DNA of 64,000 nt from Nevskia sp. (GCA_021732745.1 JAKFUK010000002.1:434001-498000); one strand, 5' to 3'. Counted from the first letter of the stretch, positions 48,583 to 58,122 are shown. Made by a program: numbers and translations. Notes: generated by a model from the letters alone, not told the origin.

Positions 48583-49560
48583 CTAGGGCTTCAGCGTGAT
48601 CGCGTAGGGAACCCGATTTTCGGCATCAACCAGTTCCACATTGAGCGCCGTCGGCGTCAGCGCAAAGGCCATGAAACCGGCGCTGGCCACCGCGAACAGG
48701 CGGCCATCCTTGGCATCCGGCACGCCCAGCGGGCGGGTTTCCGAGCCGGCCCCAGACACCAGATAGGTCACCGTGCCGCCGGGGCGGCGGATCACTTGCA
48801 GATCGTGCTCGTGGCCGGCGATGTAGGCCTGCACCCGGTACTTCTCGAACAGCGGCACCAGGGCTTTTTCCAGTTCCTTCTGGATGCCGCCGCCGGCCGC
48901 TTTCTTGCGCTTGCCGACCGTGTACACCGGATGGTGGCCGATGACGATCTTCCAGCGCGCGGTCGATTTCTTCAGCGCCTCCTCCAACCAGCGCAGTTGC
49001 GCAGCCACGTCCTGATCGGCCACGGCGTACTTGTCCGGATGCTGCTGGTAGTCCTCGATCATCGGTGAGGTGTCGATGAAGAAGAACTGCGCTTGCGCGT
49101 CCGCCTTGTCGCCGATGTCGACGGTCTTCGTGTAGTAGCGCGCCGGCAACTGCCAGCGGCGGCTGATCTTCGAATAGTCGATTTCCGCCTGCGGGTTGCC
49201 GCGATAGTCGTGGTTGCCGAGCACCACGTACCACTCGGCGTGCAGCGCGTGATCGCTGTAGATGTCCTCGAACGAGGTCTTCCACGAGGGATCGTCAACG
49301 CTGGCCACCCCGACCGGATAGAAGTTGTCGCCAGTGGAAATCACGAACGCCGGATCGAGCTTGCGCGCCGCCGCCGCCAGCCGGCCGGCGGTTTCGCTCT
49401 GCCCTTCCTGTCCGTGACGCCCCCAGTCGCCGATGACCAGGAAATGCAGCGCCTCGGCGACCGGCGTCACTGGCGAGGTCGGCGGCGTCACCGGGCCGGC
49501 GAGGAGCGGGGCGATGAAGCCCAGGGCAAGGGCGGCGACAGCAGCGCGGAAACGGTTCAT
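48583..49560 (-). CDS. Secreted calcineurin-like metallophosphatase (purple acid phosphatase-like)
   Basis: A 325-residue protein with an N-terminal signal peptide (cleavage near residue 22) and a metallophosphoesterase domain. Metal ligands lie in IGDWGRHGQ, STGDNFYPVG, VLGNHDYRG, IGHHPVYT and AGHEHDLQV, so all five motifs are present. The pattern resembles bacterial purple-acid-type phosphatases. It should act on phosphate esters in the periplasm or outside. It lies 26 bases after the TonB-dependent receptor gene and is likely transcribed with it under a Pho-box promoter. Confidence 0.88.
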   Translation of the reverse strand: MNRFRAAVAALALGFIAPLLAGPVTPPTSPVTPVAEALHFLVIGDWGRHGQEGQSETAGRLAAAARKLDPAFVISTGDNFYPVGVASVDDPSWKTSFEDIYSDHALHAEWYVVLGNHDYRGNPQAEIDYSKISRRWQLPARYYTKTVDIGDKADAQAQFFFIDTSPMIEDYQQHPDKYAVADQDVAAQLRWLEEALKKSTARWKIVIGHHPVYTVGKRKKAAGGGIQKELEKALVPLFEKYRVQAYIAGHEHDLQVIRRPGGTVTYLVSGAGSETRPLGVPDAKDGRLFAVASAGFMAFALTPTALNVELVDAENRVPYAITLKP

Positions 49561-49586
49561 GGCGAGCAGGGAATCGAAGGCGAATT

Positions 49587-52394
49587 TCAGAAGTTCAGCT
49601 TAACGCCAAGCTCGCCGGTGAAGCCGTACTGCTCGTATTGCGAGTTGAAGCGCTTCGAGCCGAAGTAGGCGTAGAACGGCTCGTCGTTGATGTTGATGAG
49701 GTTCAGGTACAGGCGCGCGTAGTCGGTGAGCTGGACGCTGCCGGTGAAGTCGATCTGCAGATTGCTGTCGGCGCTGCGGTCGAAGCGCGGGTCGTCGAGT
49801 TCCTCGATGGAATCCAGGTAGGCGCTGCGATAGGTTGCCGACACGCGGGCGCTGAAGCCGTATTTTTCGTAGCCGAGTGCCAGGTTGCCGACCCGGTCCG
49901 ACTGGCGCGGCAGCGACACTTTCTCGTCCCGGAACGGCAGGCTGGCGGAGCTGTCGACAAACGTCGCATTGGCCGACACCAGCAGGCCATCGAACGGCGA
50001 TGGCAGAAAGCGCAGCGATTGCGTGTAACCGAGTTCGATGCCCATCACTTCGGCGGTGTTGCCGTTGACGGCCTGGAACACTTCGTCGAACGCCTCGAAG
50101 CCCGCACTTCCCGCCACATCGGCGATGACGATGAAATTGCGGATGCGCTTGTAGAAAGCACCGGCGGACAGCACGCCGACGCCGCCCGGGTAGTACTCGA
50201 AGGCGAGATCGACGTTCTGCGCCTTGAGCGGCTTGAGATCGGGATTGCCGGCTTCGGCCACGCGCTCGATTTCGCCTTCGTCCTCAGCGACTTCGATGTT
50301 CAGTCGCGGTGCGGCATCCTCGTAACCAGGCCGCGCCAGCGCCTGCGTGTAGGCCAGACGGCCGATGAGGCGCTTGGAGAAGCGGTAGCGGAAATGCAGG
50401 CTCGGCAGCACGTCGGTGTAGCTGCGCGAGCCGGTGAACGGCGCGAAGGCCGGATCGCCATCGCCGGTCGCTTCGTCGATGGTCACCTGGGTGCCGACCG
50501 CTTGATAGTCGGTGTGCTCGATGCGCACGCCGCCGAGCACCCGCAGCGCGCCGAAATCGACGGCGGACAGCGCGTAGCCGGCGTAGATGTCCTCGTCGAT
50601 GCGGTAATCGCTGCCGCGCGAGCCGATCGCCGATTCGGCGGCGTCGATGTCGAAGCCGGCGCGGTTGGCGTCGAAGAACGGCACGAAGCGATCGGTGTCG
50701 AGGCCCGGGCCGAAATTGCCGAGCGGATAGCGGATGTTGTTGTTGGCGAACGAGGACAGCAGCAGGTCGTCATCGCCGAAGCCGTCGTAGAGCGTCAGCT
50801 CGATTTCGTTGGTCTTCTTGCGCAAACGGGCCTTGCCGCCGATCTGGACATGGCCCGCGTAGCCGCCGAAGTCGATATCGCGACGCAGGTTCAGCGCAAA
50901 GCTCGACTCGCGTTCCTCGGTCTTGGTCGATTCGAATTCGATCTCGTCGAGCGCGTAGTTGTCGGCATCGAGCACGGCGTCGTCGAGGCCGAACAGCAGC
51001 GGCGTGCGGCGGCGGTCGAGCGTGTAGCCCAGATCGAAACCTTCCCCGGCAAACACGCTGGTGACGCTGTCCGGGTTCTTCTCGTTGGCAACGCTCTGGG
51101 CCACGACGTAGTCCAGATGCCAGGGGCCGAAATGATGCTTGGCACCAAGGGCGGCGGTGAAGATGCGCTGGGTTTCGACTCGGAAGCTCGCTTCCCGGAC
51201 CAGTTCCGCGCCGGTGAATTCGCCGCCGTTGTCGTCGAGCGAGGCAACATCGCCCTGGTCGAAGGCGAAAGTCGCGGTCTGCTGGACTTCGTCGTCCTCG
51301 AAGCTGGAATACAAGGTGCGCAGATAGAATTCGTGATCGCGGCTCGGCCGCCAGTCGAAGTTCAGGGTGGTCGACAGGCGCTCGCGGGTGATCGTGTAGT
51401 CGCGCTGCTCGGCCTCTTCCAGCCCCGGCTGCTCCTCGCCATCCGGGCCTTCGATCAGCGGGAAACCGGCGGCTTCGACGTTGTCGGAGCCGAAGCGGCG
51501 CAGGAAATAGCTGACGCCGGCCGACACGCCGAAATCGTCCTTGCCGCCGACCGAGAACAGCCGCGTCGCCGTCGCCGCCAGACGCGGGCTGGCGATTTCG
51601 CGCTGGTCGTTGTAGCTCGCTTCGCTGCGCAAGCTGACCGAGTTGCCGCGATCGAAGGCGGTGGCGGTCTTGATCTCGATATTGCCGCCGATGCCGTCGC
51701 CATCGAGGTCCGGCGTCAGGGTCTTGGTGACTTCCAGGCCTTCGAGCAGATCGGTGGCGATGACATCGAGATTGACAGCGCGGGTGTCGTTTTCAGGGCT
51801 GCCGATGCGCACGCCGTTGACGGTGGCCGCGTTCAGCGAGGGATCGAGCCCGCGGACCACGACGAAGCGGCCTTCGCCCTGATCGCGCGCCACCGACAGG
51901 CCCGGCAGGCGTTGCAGGGATTCGGCGACGTTCTGGTCCGGATACTGGTTGATGGCGTCGAAATCGACGACGGTCTTGAGGTTGTCCGCTGCCCGCTGGC
52001 GATTCAAGGCACCAGCCTGACCGGCGAGCTGGCCGACGATCAGCACCTGCTTGAGCTTGACCGCCGCGTCGCCGAGCACGAAATCCTGCGTCGCTTCGGC
52101 GTTGTCGGTCACGGTGACCGTCTGCACCACTTCGCCGGCACCGAGGTACTGCGCCGCCAGCGTGTAGGTGCCGGCCGGCACGCCGGAAAAGCGGAAGCGG
52201 CCATCGCGATCAGCCGCAGCTTCGCGACCGAGTTCCTGGATGCGCACCAGCGTGCCCTGCAAGGCGCTGCCGGCATCGCCGGCAACACTGATGCGACCGC
52301 TGATGGTGCCGTCCGCCTCGGCCGCAGCAGCAGCGAAAAGAAAAGCCGCCATCACGACCCTGCGCGCCAATGGCGCGCCGCGCATGCCCGTCAT
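49587..52394 (-). CDS. TonB-dependent outer-membrane receptor, Pho-controlled
   Basis: A 935-residue receptor. A signal peptide is followed by a carboxypeptidase-regulatory-like domain (about 28-105) that often marks signal-transducing or large-substrate receptors. A plug domain (about 130-250) contains VVRGLDPSLNAATVNGVRIGSP and DLDGDGIGGNIEIKTA, typical of the TonB-Xanth-Caul receptor class. The beta-barrel ends in Phe (GELGVKLNF). Promoter elements at 52481-52514 resemble a Pho box. With the downstream phosphatase and upstream PhoD gene, a phosphorylated organic substrate seems likely. Confidence 0.93.
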   Translation of the reverse strand: MTGMRGAPLARRVVMAAFLFAAAAAEADGTISGRISVAGDAGSALQGTLVRIQELGREAAADRDGRFRFSGVPAGTYTLAAQYLGAGEVVQTVTVTDNAEATQDFVLGDAAVKLKQVLIVGQLAGQAGALNRQRAADNLKTVVDFDAINQYPDQNVAESLQRLPGLSVARDQGEGRFVVVRGLDPSLNAATVNGVRIGSPENDTRAVNLDVIATDLLEGLEVTKTLTPDLDGDGIGGNIEIKTATAFDRGNSVSLRSEASYNDQREIASPRLAATATRLFSVGGKDDFGVSAGVSYFLRRFGSDNVEAAGFPLIEGPDGEEQPGLEEAEQRDYTITRERLSTTLNFDWRPSRDHEFYLRTLYSSFEDDEVQQTATFAFDQGDVASLDDNGGEFTGAELVREASFRVETQRIFTAALGAKHHFGPWHLDYVVAQSVANEKNPDSVTSVFAGEGFDLGYTLDRRRTPLLFGLDDAVLDADNYALDEIEFESTKTEERESSFALNLRRDIDFGGYAGHVQIGGKARLRKKTNEIELTLYDGFGDDDLLLSSFANNNIRYPLGNFGPGLDTDRFVPFFDANRAGFDIDAAESAIGSRGSDYRIDEDIYAGYALSAVDFGALRVLGGVRIEHTDYQAVGTQVTIDEATGDGDPAFAPFTGSRSYTDVLPSLHFRYRFSKRLIGRLAYTQALARPGYEDAAPRLNIEVAEDEGEIERVAEAGNPDLKPLKAQNVDLAFEYYPGGVGVLSAGAFYKRIRNFIVIADVAGSAGFEAFDEVFQAVNGNTAEVMGIELGYTQSLRFLPSPFDGLLVSANATFVDSSASLPFRDEKVSLPRQSDRVGNLALGYEKYGFSARVSATYRSAYLDSIEELDDPRFDRSADSNLQIDFTGSVQLTDYARLYLNLININDEPFYAYFGSKRFNSQYEQYGFTGELGVKLNF

Positions 52395-52480
52395 CGAAAA
52401 TCCCCAGTGAACTCGAATTGGAAAGCCGCATCGCGGTCGTCGCCGGCTGCAAGCCGGTCGACGCCCGATGACTGGGCGGC

Positions 52481-52514
52481 AATCTATTGAGGGGGCGTGA
52501 CGGTTATGTGACCT
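52481..52514 (-). promoter_or_regulatory. Pho-box-like promoter of the TonB receptor operon
   Basis: On the minus strand AGGTCAC-ATAA-CCGTCAC (52497-52514) repeats with an 11-base period and matches the PhoB box pattern CTGTCAT-AWAW-CTGTCAY. The spacer matches fully and the second unit in six of seven positions. TAGATT (52481-52486) follows after ten bases, the distance expected for a PhoB-dependent -10 element. Confidence 0.6.
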
Positions 52515-52537
52515 TCGTGATTTCCTCTATCGAACCC

Positions 52538-52609
52538 CGTAGGGCGGCAATCCCTTGCCGCCGCGCAGGCGACGCCAGAAGCTGGCGGCAAGGGATTGCC
52601 GCCCTACGG
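52538..52609. repeat. REPIN-like element, family B, copy 3
   Basis: Facing hairpins of the family B type (GGCGGCAA-TCC-CTTGCCGCC form) with GTAGG heads at both ends. It lies 24 bases before the family C element, so two different REPINs occur in tandem between phoD and the receptor. Confidence 0.82.
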
Positions 52610-52633
52610 CTCTCACCGGACGACTCGAACATC

Positions 52634-52703
52634 CGTAGGTCCGGATTCATCCGGACGGCGCTGCCTTCGCAAGGGCAGCGTCCGGATGAATCCGGACCTA
52701 CGG
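52634..52703. repeat. REPIN-like element, family C, copy 2
   Basis: Hairpins identical in sequence to family C copy 1 (GTCCGGAT-TC-ATCCGGAC) facing each other, with GTAGG heads. It ends one base from the phoD stop codon. Confidence 0.82.
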
Positions 52704-52704
52704 G

Positions 52705-54402
52705 TTACGGGGCTGGCAGCGGAGCGACGGCCTTCGGTGCGCTCTGCGTGCCGCGCCGCAGGCGGTTCTCGTTGCGGCGGTTCTCGAAGGCGATCGCGAA
52801 GCTCTGGCCGGCATCGCGACGGTCGATGGTGTCGACGTACCACCATTCGTTCGACACCCGCTCCGGCGTGATGTCGAGCAGCATGTAACCGCGCTGGTTC
52901 AGGTTGATGTACTTGAAATGCGGGTTGTTGGCGCGAATCACCGGCACCAGGGCCTGCAGGTTGTCGAGCCCGGCGGAGGTGATCGAGGTGCAGACGAATT
53001 CCACGGCGCGCGAACCGGCACCGGTCAGGCCGTTGTAGCCGCCGAAGCGCGGGCCAAGCAGCCGGTTCGGGTCCGGCGTGATGTCGGCGGCCCAGGAGCA
53101 GTGGATGTCGCCGGTCAGCACCACGACATTGTCGACGGCGTCGTTCTGCTCGTTGCCGGTGAGGGCGTCGAAGATGCGATCGCGGCGCGGGTTGTAGCCA
53201 TCCCATTGATCGACATTGAGAAACTGGCTCAAGCGAGTGGCATTCGGCAGGCCCACCACTTTCAGCTGGGCAAACATCACGCCCTGGCCGATCAGCTTCC
53301 ACTTCGCTTGCGGCGCGCTGCGCAGGCCGGTGATCAGCCAGTCTTCCTGGGTGACGCCAAGCAACTGGCGCGCCGGATCGGTGAATTCACCGGTCTGCCG
53401 GAACACGCCGAGGCCGGCTTCCGGCAGCAGGGCCACCTGCGGCTCCAGCTGCACGTCGCGGGCACCGACGCGCTCTTCCAGCATGTACAGATCGGCCAGA
53501 TTGCCGATCGAGAAATTGCGCCAGTTGCGACGCAGGTCATTGGCGTCCGGCACTCGAGTCGGCATCCACTCGTAGTAGGCCTGCAGGGCGAAGGCGACGC
53601 GCGTCGCCCAGTCGCCTTCGGTATCCGGCGAGTGATTCTCGGCACCGCCGGTCCAGGCGTTGTTGGCGAACTCGTGGTCGTCCCAGATGGCGACGATCGG
53701 GTGCTGGCGATGCAGTTCCTGCAACTCCGGCTCGCGCTTGTACTGGCCGTGGCGCTGGCGGTAGTCGGCCAGCGTCAGGATTTCGTGCGCCGGCTCGTAG
53801 GTGCGCGCAGCGCCGAAATCGCCGTTGCCGTATTCATAGATGTAATCGCCCAGGTGCAGCACCAGATCAAGATCGGCGCGCTCGGCGATCCGCGCGTAGG
53901 CGTTGAAGAAGCCATGCGCAAGGCTTGAGCAGGACGCCACCGCGATGCGCAGGCGATCGACATTGCCCACCGGCAGCGTCTTGGTACGGCCGATCGGCGA
54001 CAGCACGGTGCCGACGTTGAAGCGGTAGTAATAGGTGCGTCCGGCTTCGAGGCCGGCGGCGTCGATCTTCACCGTGTGATCACTGCTGGCGTCGGCGATC
54101 GTCGAGCCGGTCTGGACGATGGTGAGCAGCGCCGGATCGGTGGCGATCACGTAGCCGACCGTGACCGGACCTGCGCCCGGCACCGTGACCCGAGTCCACA
54201 GGATCACCCGGTCCTGCAGCGGGTCGCCGCTGGCGACACCGTGCACGAAGGACAGCGTCGCCGCCTGCGCCTGGGCGGCGTTGCCACCTTCGGGCAGCAG
54301 CGGCAGGGTGCTGGCGGCAAGGCCGGCAGCGGCAGATTTCAGGAAATTGCGGCGATCCAGACCTTCGCGCTTCGGCTTGCGGCGGCTGCGTTGCTGTCCC
54401 AT
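52705..54402 (-). CDS. phoD: PhoD-family alkaline phosphatase/phosphodiesterase, Tat-exported
   Basis: A 565-residue PhoD protein with a twin-arginine signal (LDRRNFLKSAAAGLAAS, residues 15-31). Metal-binding motifs of the family are seen: VASCSS, HLGDYIYEYG, WDDHEFANNAW and VVLTGDIHCSWAADI. PhoD enzymes hydrolyse phosphodiesters and monoesters outside the cytoplasm using Ca and Fe. The ATG at 54402 begins the signal; the frame extends further upstream without one. It is preceded by a Pho-box-like promoter at 54450-54483 and followed by two REPINs and the receptor gene. Confidence 0.94.
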   Translation of the reverse strand: MGQQRSRRKPKREGLDRRNFLKSAAAGLAASTLPLLPEGGNAAQAQAATLSFVHGVASGDPLQDRVILWTRVTVPGAGPVTVGYVIATDPALLTIVQTGSTIADASSDHTVKIDAAGLEAGRTYYYRFNVGTVLSPIGRTKTLPVGNVDRLRIAVASCSSLAHGFFNAYARIAERADLDLVLHLGDYIYEYGNGDFGAARTYEPAHEILTLADYRQRHGQYKREPELQELHRQHPIVAIWDDHEFANNAWTGGAENHSPDTEGDWATRVAFALQAYYEWMPTRVPDANDLRRNWRNFSIGNLADLYMLEERVGARDVQLEPQVALLPEAGLGVFRQTGEFTDPARQLLGVTQEDWLITGLRSAPQAKWKLIGQGVMFAQLKVVGLPNATRLSQFLNVDQWDGYNPRRDRIFDALTGNEQNDAVDNVVVLTGDIHCSWAADITPDPNRLLGPRFGGYNGLTGAGSRAVEFVCTSITSAGLDNLQALVPVIRANNPHFKYINLNQRGYMLLDITPERVSNEWWYVDTIDRRDAGQSFAIAFENRRNENRLRRGTQSAPKAVAPLPAP

Positions 54403-54449
54403 GGTGATTCCTCTCTCTCGATTGGTTCGATTCGTGTGCGTCGAACGTG

Positions 54450-54483
54450 ATTGTTCCGCGTCGTGGTGACGTCGGCATGACGC
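54450..54483 (-). promoter_or_regulatory. Pho-box-like promoter of phoD
   Basis: On the minus strand GCGTCAT-GCCG-ACGTCAC (54466-54483) has the 11-base periodicity of a Pho box, with five of seven matches in each unit. AACAAT (54450-54455) follows after exactly ten bases. The box lies 64 bases before the phoD ATG. Confidence 0.5.
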
Positions 54484-54512
54484 CGATGTTGCGCCTGCAA
54501 GCCCGCCGACAG

Positions 54513-55334
54513 CTACCGCCTGAGCCCTTTTTCCTGCATCACCATCGCCGCAATCTCCTCGATCGACATGTTCGCCGAGTTCAGATGCGGGACATTGCTG
54601 CGCCGGTAAAGCTGCTCGGCCTGGCGCAACTCGTAGGCGCATTGCGCCAGCGAGGCGTATTTCGAGCCCGGACGGCGCTCGCTGCGCACCTGTTGCAGGC
54701 GTTCCGGATCGGAGGTCAGACCAAAAAGCTTGGCCTCGAAGCCGCGCAGCGCTTTCGGCAGCTTGAGGTTTTCGAGATCGTCCTCGGTCAGCGGGAAATT
54801 GGTGGCGAACACTGCGTGCTGCAGCGCCAGATACAGCGTGGTCGGCGTCTTTCCGCAGCGCGACGGGGCGATCAGGATCACGTCCGCGCGGGCCAGATCG
54901 CGGACGCTCTGACCGTCGTCGTGCTCCATCGCGAAATTCATCGCCTCGATGCGGGCGTTGTAACGGCCGTGATCGCTCATGCCGTGGGCGCGGCCCTGGG
55001 CGTGGGTGGATTTCACCCCGAGTTCCGCCTCGATCGGCGCGATGTAGGTGTCGAACAGATCGAGAAACTGCGCGCTGGCGGTGCGCAGGATCGCCCGCAC
55101 TTCCTCGTTGACGGTGGTGGAAAACACGATCGGCCTGGGCGTTTCCGTGCTCGATACGTGGTTGATATAGTTCAGGGTCACACGCGCTTTTTCGACGGTG
55201 TTGATGAACGGCAGCGTGAGCTTGCGGAATTCCACCCCTTCGAACTGGGTCAGCAATGTGCCGCCGAGCGTTTCGGCCGTGATGCCGGTGCCGTCGGACA
55301 CAAAAAACACGACGCGTTGCGCGCTGTCCGTCAC
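54513..55334 (-). CDS. ppsR: Phosphoenolpyruvate synthase regulatory protein (kinase/pyrophosphorylase)
   Basis: A 273-residue DUF299 protein. It has RVVFFVSDGTGITAETLG at the start and the nucleotide-binding loop IAPSRCGKTPTTLYLA in the C-terminal half. It switches PEP synthase off by ADP-dependent threonine phosphorylation and on by phosphate-dependent removal of that phosphate. The start is GTG at 55334. Its target ppsA is encoded 400 bases away in the opposite direction, with a small transporter gene between. Confidence 0.96.
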   Translation of the reverse strand: MTDSAQRVVFFVSDGTGITAETLGGTLLTQFEGVEFRKLTLPFINTVEKARVTLNYINHVSSTETPRPIVFSTTVNEEVRAILRTASAQFLDLFDTYIAPIEAELGVKSTHAQGRAHGMSDHGRYNARIEAMNFAMEHDDGQSVRDLARADVILIAPSRCGKTPTTLYLALQHAVFATNFPLTEDDLENLKLPKALRGFEAKLFGLTSDPERLQQVRSERRPGSKYASLAQCAYELRQAEQLYRRSNVPHLNSANMSIEEIAAMVMQEKGLRR

Positions 55335-55370
55335 GCCCCGCCCCCGATTTCTGAACGCCTGTTTTCTGCC

Positions 55371-55691
55371 ATGTCCTGGATTTTTCTGGTGCTCGCCGGT
55401 CTGCTCGAGATCGGCTTCACGACAGCCCTGAAGCTGTCGAACGGTTTTTCGCTGGATCGGCCGAAATATATCCTCGTTTTCGGTGCTTTCGCGCTGGCCA
55501 GCTTCTTCTTTCTGAATCTGGCGATGCGCGGCATTTCCCTGGGCACCGCTTACGCAGTGTGGACCGGCATCGGCGCCGCAGGCACGGTGCTGGTTGGGGT
55601 GCTGTATTTCGGCGAAACCCTGAGTGCCGCCCAGATCGGCTTCCTCGGACTTTTGATTGGGTCGATCATCGGTCTCAAGTTGGTATCCTGA
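55371..55691 (+). CDS. gdx: Small multidrug resistance family transporter (Gdx/SugE type)
   Basis: A 106-residue SMR protein with four membrane helices. The key Glu13 of the first helix is in [21 protein letters not shown], as in Gdx proteins, and helix 2 has the SMR signature region near [15 protein letters not shown]. Gdx exports guanidinium in exchange for protons as an antiparallel dimer. I saw no room for a guanidine riboswitch in the 36-base gap upstream. It lies between ppsR and ppsA; the ATG is at 55371. Confidence 0.88.
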   Translation: MSWIFLVLAGLLEIGFTTALKLSNGFSLDRPKYILVFGAFALASFFFLNLAMRGISLGTAYAVWTGIGAAGTVLVGVLYFGETLSAAQIGFLGLLIGSIIGLKLVS

Positions 55692-55732
55692 ATCTCCCCT
55701 TCGTTACCTCTCACAAGCAGGAATTCCCGTTC

Positions 55733-58108
55733 ATGGCGACACCGACGGTACTGTGGTTCAAGCAGCTGGGCATGCACGACGTGGAACTGGTCGGCGGCAA
55801 GAATTCCTCGCTCGGGGAGATGATCCAGCACCTGACCAAGCTGGGCGTGTCGGTGCCCGACGGCTTCGCGACCACGGCCGAGGCCTATCGCGAATTCCTC
55901 GCTCACGAAGGCCTGGCGGATCGCATCAACGCTCAGCTCGATGCGCTGGATGTCGACGATGTGGTCAAGCTGGCCAAGGTCGGCAAGGGCATTCGCGAAG
56001 CAGTGATGCAGGCTCCCTTCCCGTCGGCGCTGGAAGCGGAAATCCGCACCGCCTACAAGCAGTTGCTCGATGAAGCCGGCGTCGAGATCTCGGTCGCCGT
56101 GCGTTCCTCGGCCACTGCCGAAGACTTGCCCGACGCCTCCTTCGCCGGCCAGCAGGAAACCTTCCTCAACGTCCGCGGCATCGAGGACGTGCTGGCCAAG
56201 ATGAAGGAAGTGTTCGCCTCACTCTTCAACGACCGCGCCATCGCCTATCGCGTGCACAAGAACTTCGATCACTCGAAGGTCGCGCTGTCGGCTGGCGTGC
56301 AGCGCATGGTCCGCTCGGACCTCGGTTCCTCCGGCGTGCTGTTCACGATGGACACCGAATCGGGTTTTCGCGACGCGGTGTTCATCACCTCCAGCTACGG
56401 GCTGGGTGAAGCCGTGGTCCAGGGCGCGGTCAACCCGGACGAGTTCTACGTCTACAAGCCTTCGCTGGCGGCCAAGCGCCCGGCGATCCTGAAGCGAGGC
56501 CTCGGCGAAAAGGCCAAGAAGATGGTCTACGCCGACCCGAGCGGCGGCAAGGCCGTGGAATTCACTTCGGTGGCCGATGCCGATCGCCGCAAGTTCTCGC
56601 TGAACGATGCGCAGATCACGGCACTCGCCGAACAGGCGCTGATCATCGAGAAGCATTACCAGCGTCCGATGGACATCGAATGGGGCCTCGATGGCACCGA
56701 CGGCAAGCTGTACATCCTGCAAGCCCGCCCGGAAACCGTGCAGTCGCGCGCTGGCGGCAGCCGCCTGCGCCGCTACAAGCTCAAATCCAAGGGCAAGGTG
56801 CTGATCGAGGGCCGCGCCATCGGCCAGAAGATCGGCGCTGGCCGCGTCCGCTTCCTGAACTCGATCGACCAGATGGAGCGCGTGCAGCCGGGCGACGTGC
56901 TGGTCACCGACATGACCGATCCCGATTGGGAGCCGGTGATGAAGCGCGCCAGCGCCATCGTCACCAATCGCGGTGGCCGCACCTGCCACGCGGCGATCAT
57001 CGCCCGCGAACTCGGCATTCCGGCCGTGGTCGGCACCGGCAACGCGACCAAGGTGCTCAAGGACGGCACCGATGTCACCGTCAGCTGCGCCGAAGGTGAT
57101 ACCGGCTTCGTCTACGAAGGCCACGTCGATTACGCCGTCGACGAGATCGAGCTGGACAAGATGCCGGACATCCCGGTCAAGATCATGATGAACGTCGGCA
57201 CGCCGGAGCAGGCCTTCGACTTCGCCAGCCTGCCGCACAAGGGTGTGGGTCTGGCCCGCCTGGAATTCATCGTCAACCGCCAGATCGGCATCCATCCGCA
57301 GGCCCTGCTCGAACTCGACAAGCAGCCGCCGGACGTGCGCCGGATCATCGACACGATGATTTCCGCCTACCCGTCGCCGGTCGATTACTTCTGGATGCGC
57401 ATGGCCGAAGGCATCGCCATGATCGCTGCCGCCTTTGCACCCGAGCCGGTGATCGTGCGCCTGTCCGATTTCAAGTCGAACGAGTACGCGAATCTGGTGG
57501 CCGGTTCGCGCTACGAACCGCACGAAGAAAATCCGATGCTGGGTTTTCGCGGTGCCTCGCGCTACATCTCCAAGGACTTCCGTCCCTGCTTCGATCTCGA
57601 ATGCAAGGCGCTGAAGTACGTGCGTGACGAGATGGGCCTGACCAACGTGCAGGTCATGGTGCCGTTCGTGCGCACGCTGGCCGAAGCCAAGGGCGTGTCC
57701 GACATCCTTGCCGCCAACGGCATGGCGCGCGGCGTCAACGGCCTGAAGCTGATCATGATGTGCGAGCTGCCCAGCAACGCCGTGATGGCCGACGAGTTCC
57801 TCGAATACTTCGACGGCTTTTCGATCGGCTCCAACGACATGACCCAGCTGACCCTGGGGCTGGACCGCGATTCCGGCCTCGTTGCCGCCGGCTTCGACGA
57901 GCGCGACCCGGCAGTCAAGAAGATGCTGAGCATGGCGATCAGCGCCTGCAAGCGCGCCAACAAGTACGTCGGCATTTGCGGTCAGGGGCCGAGCGACCAC
58001 CCCGATCTCGCCAAGTGGCTGCTCGATCAGGGTATCGAGTCGATGAGTCTCAACCCGGACACGGTGGTCGAGACCTGGCTGTTCCTGGCGGGTCAGAAAG
58101 TCCAGTAG
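55733..58108 (+). CDS. ppsA: Phosphoenolpyruvate synthase
   Basis: A 791-residue PEP synthase, one residue shorter than in E. coli. It has the N-terminal ATP-grasp domain ([31 protein letters not shown]), the swivelling histidine domain with the catalytic His in [17 protein letters not shown], and the C-terminal PEP/pyruvate barrel with [17 protein letters not shown] and the catalytic Cys in [11 protein letters not shown]. It converts pyruvate and ATP to PEP, AMP and phosphate in gluconeogenesis. AGGA lies ten bases before the ATG at 55733. Its regulator is ppsR. Confidence 0.97.
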   Translation: MATPTVLWFKQLGMHDVELVGGKNSSLGEMIQHLTKLGVSVPDGFATTAEAYREFLAHEGLADRINAQLDALDVDDVVKLAKVGKGIREAVMQAPFPSALEAEIRTAYKQLLDEAGVEISVAVRSSATAEDLPDASFAGQQETFLNVRGIEDVLAKMKEVFASLFNDRAIAYRVHKNFDHSKVALSAGVQRMVRSDLGSSGVLFTMDTESGFRDAVFITSSYGLGEAVVQGAVNPDEFYVYKPSLAAKRPAILKRGLGEKAKKMVYADPSGGKAVEFTSVADADRRKFSLNDAQITALAEQALIIEKHYQRPMDIEWGLDGTDGKLYILQARPETVQSRAGGSRLRRYKLKSKGKVLIEGRAIGQKIGAGRVRFLNSIDQMERVQPGDVLVTDMTDPDWEPVMKRASAIVTNRGGRTCHAAIIARELGIPAVVGTGNATKVLKDGTDVTVSCAEGDTGFVYEGHVDYAVDEIELDKMPDIPVKIMMNVGTPEQAFDFASLPHKGVGLARLEFIVNRQIGIHPQALLELDKQPPDVRRIIDTMISAYPSPVDYFWMRMAEGIAMIAAAFAPEPVIVRLSDFKSNEYANLVAGSRYEPHEENPMLGFRGASRYISKDFRPCFDLECKALKYVRDEMGLTNVQVMVPFVRTLAEAKGVSDILAANGMARGVNGLKLIMMCELPSNAVMADEFLEYFDGFSIGSNDMTQLTLGLDRDSGLVAAGFDERDPAVKKMLSMAISACKRANKYVGICGQGPSDHPDLAKWLLDQGIESMSLNPDTVVETWLFLAGQKVQ

Positions 58109-58122
58109 CGGATCGTCAAGCA

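Noticed and set aside
49638-52490. Plus-strand open frame of 950 codons opposite the TonB-dependent receptor
   Set aside because: Impressive in length, but it mirrors the receptor codon for codon and shows low-complexity Val/Ala/Arg/Gln composition. The receptor on the other strand has signal peptide, plug and terminal Phe.
55335-55370. Guanidine riboswitch before gdx
   Set aside because: Only 36 bases separate ppsR and gdx, too short for a guanidine-I or guanidine-III element, and no conserved core was seen.
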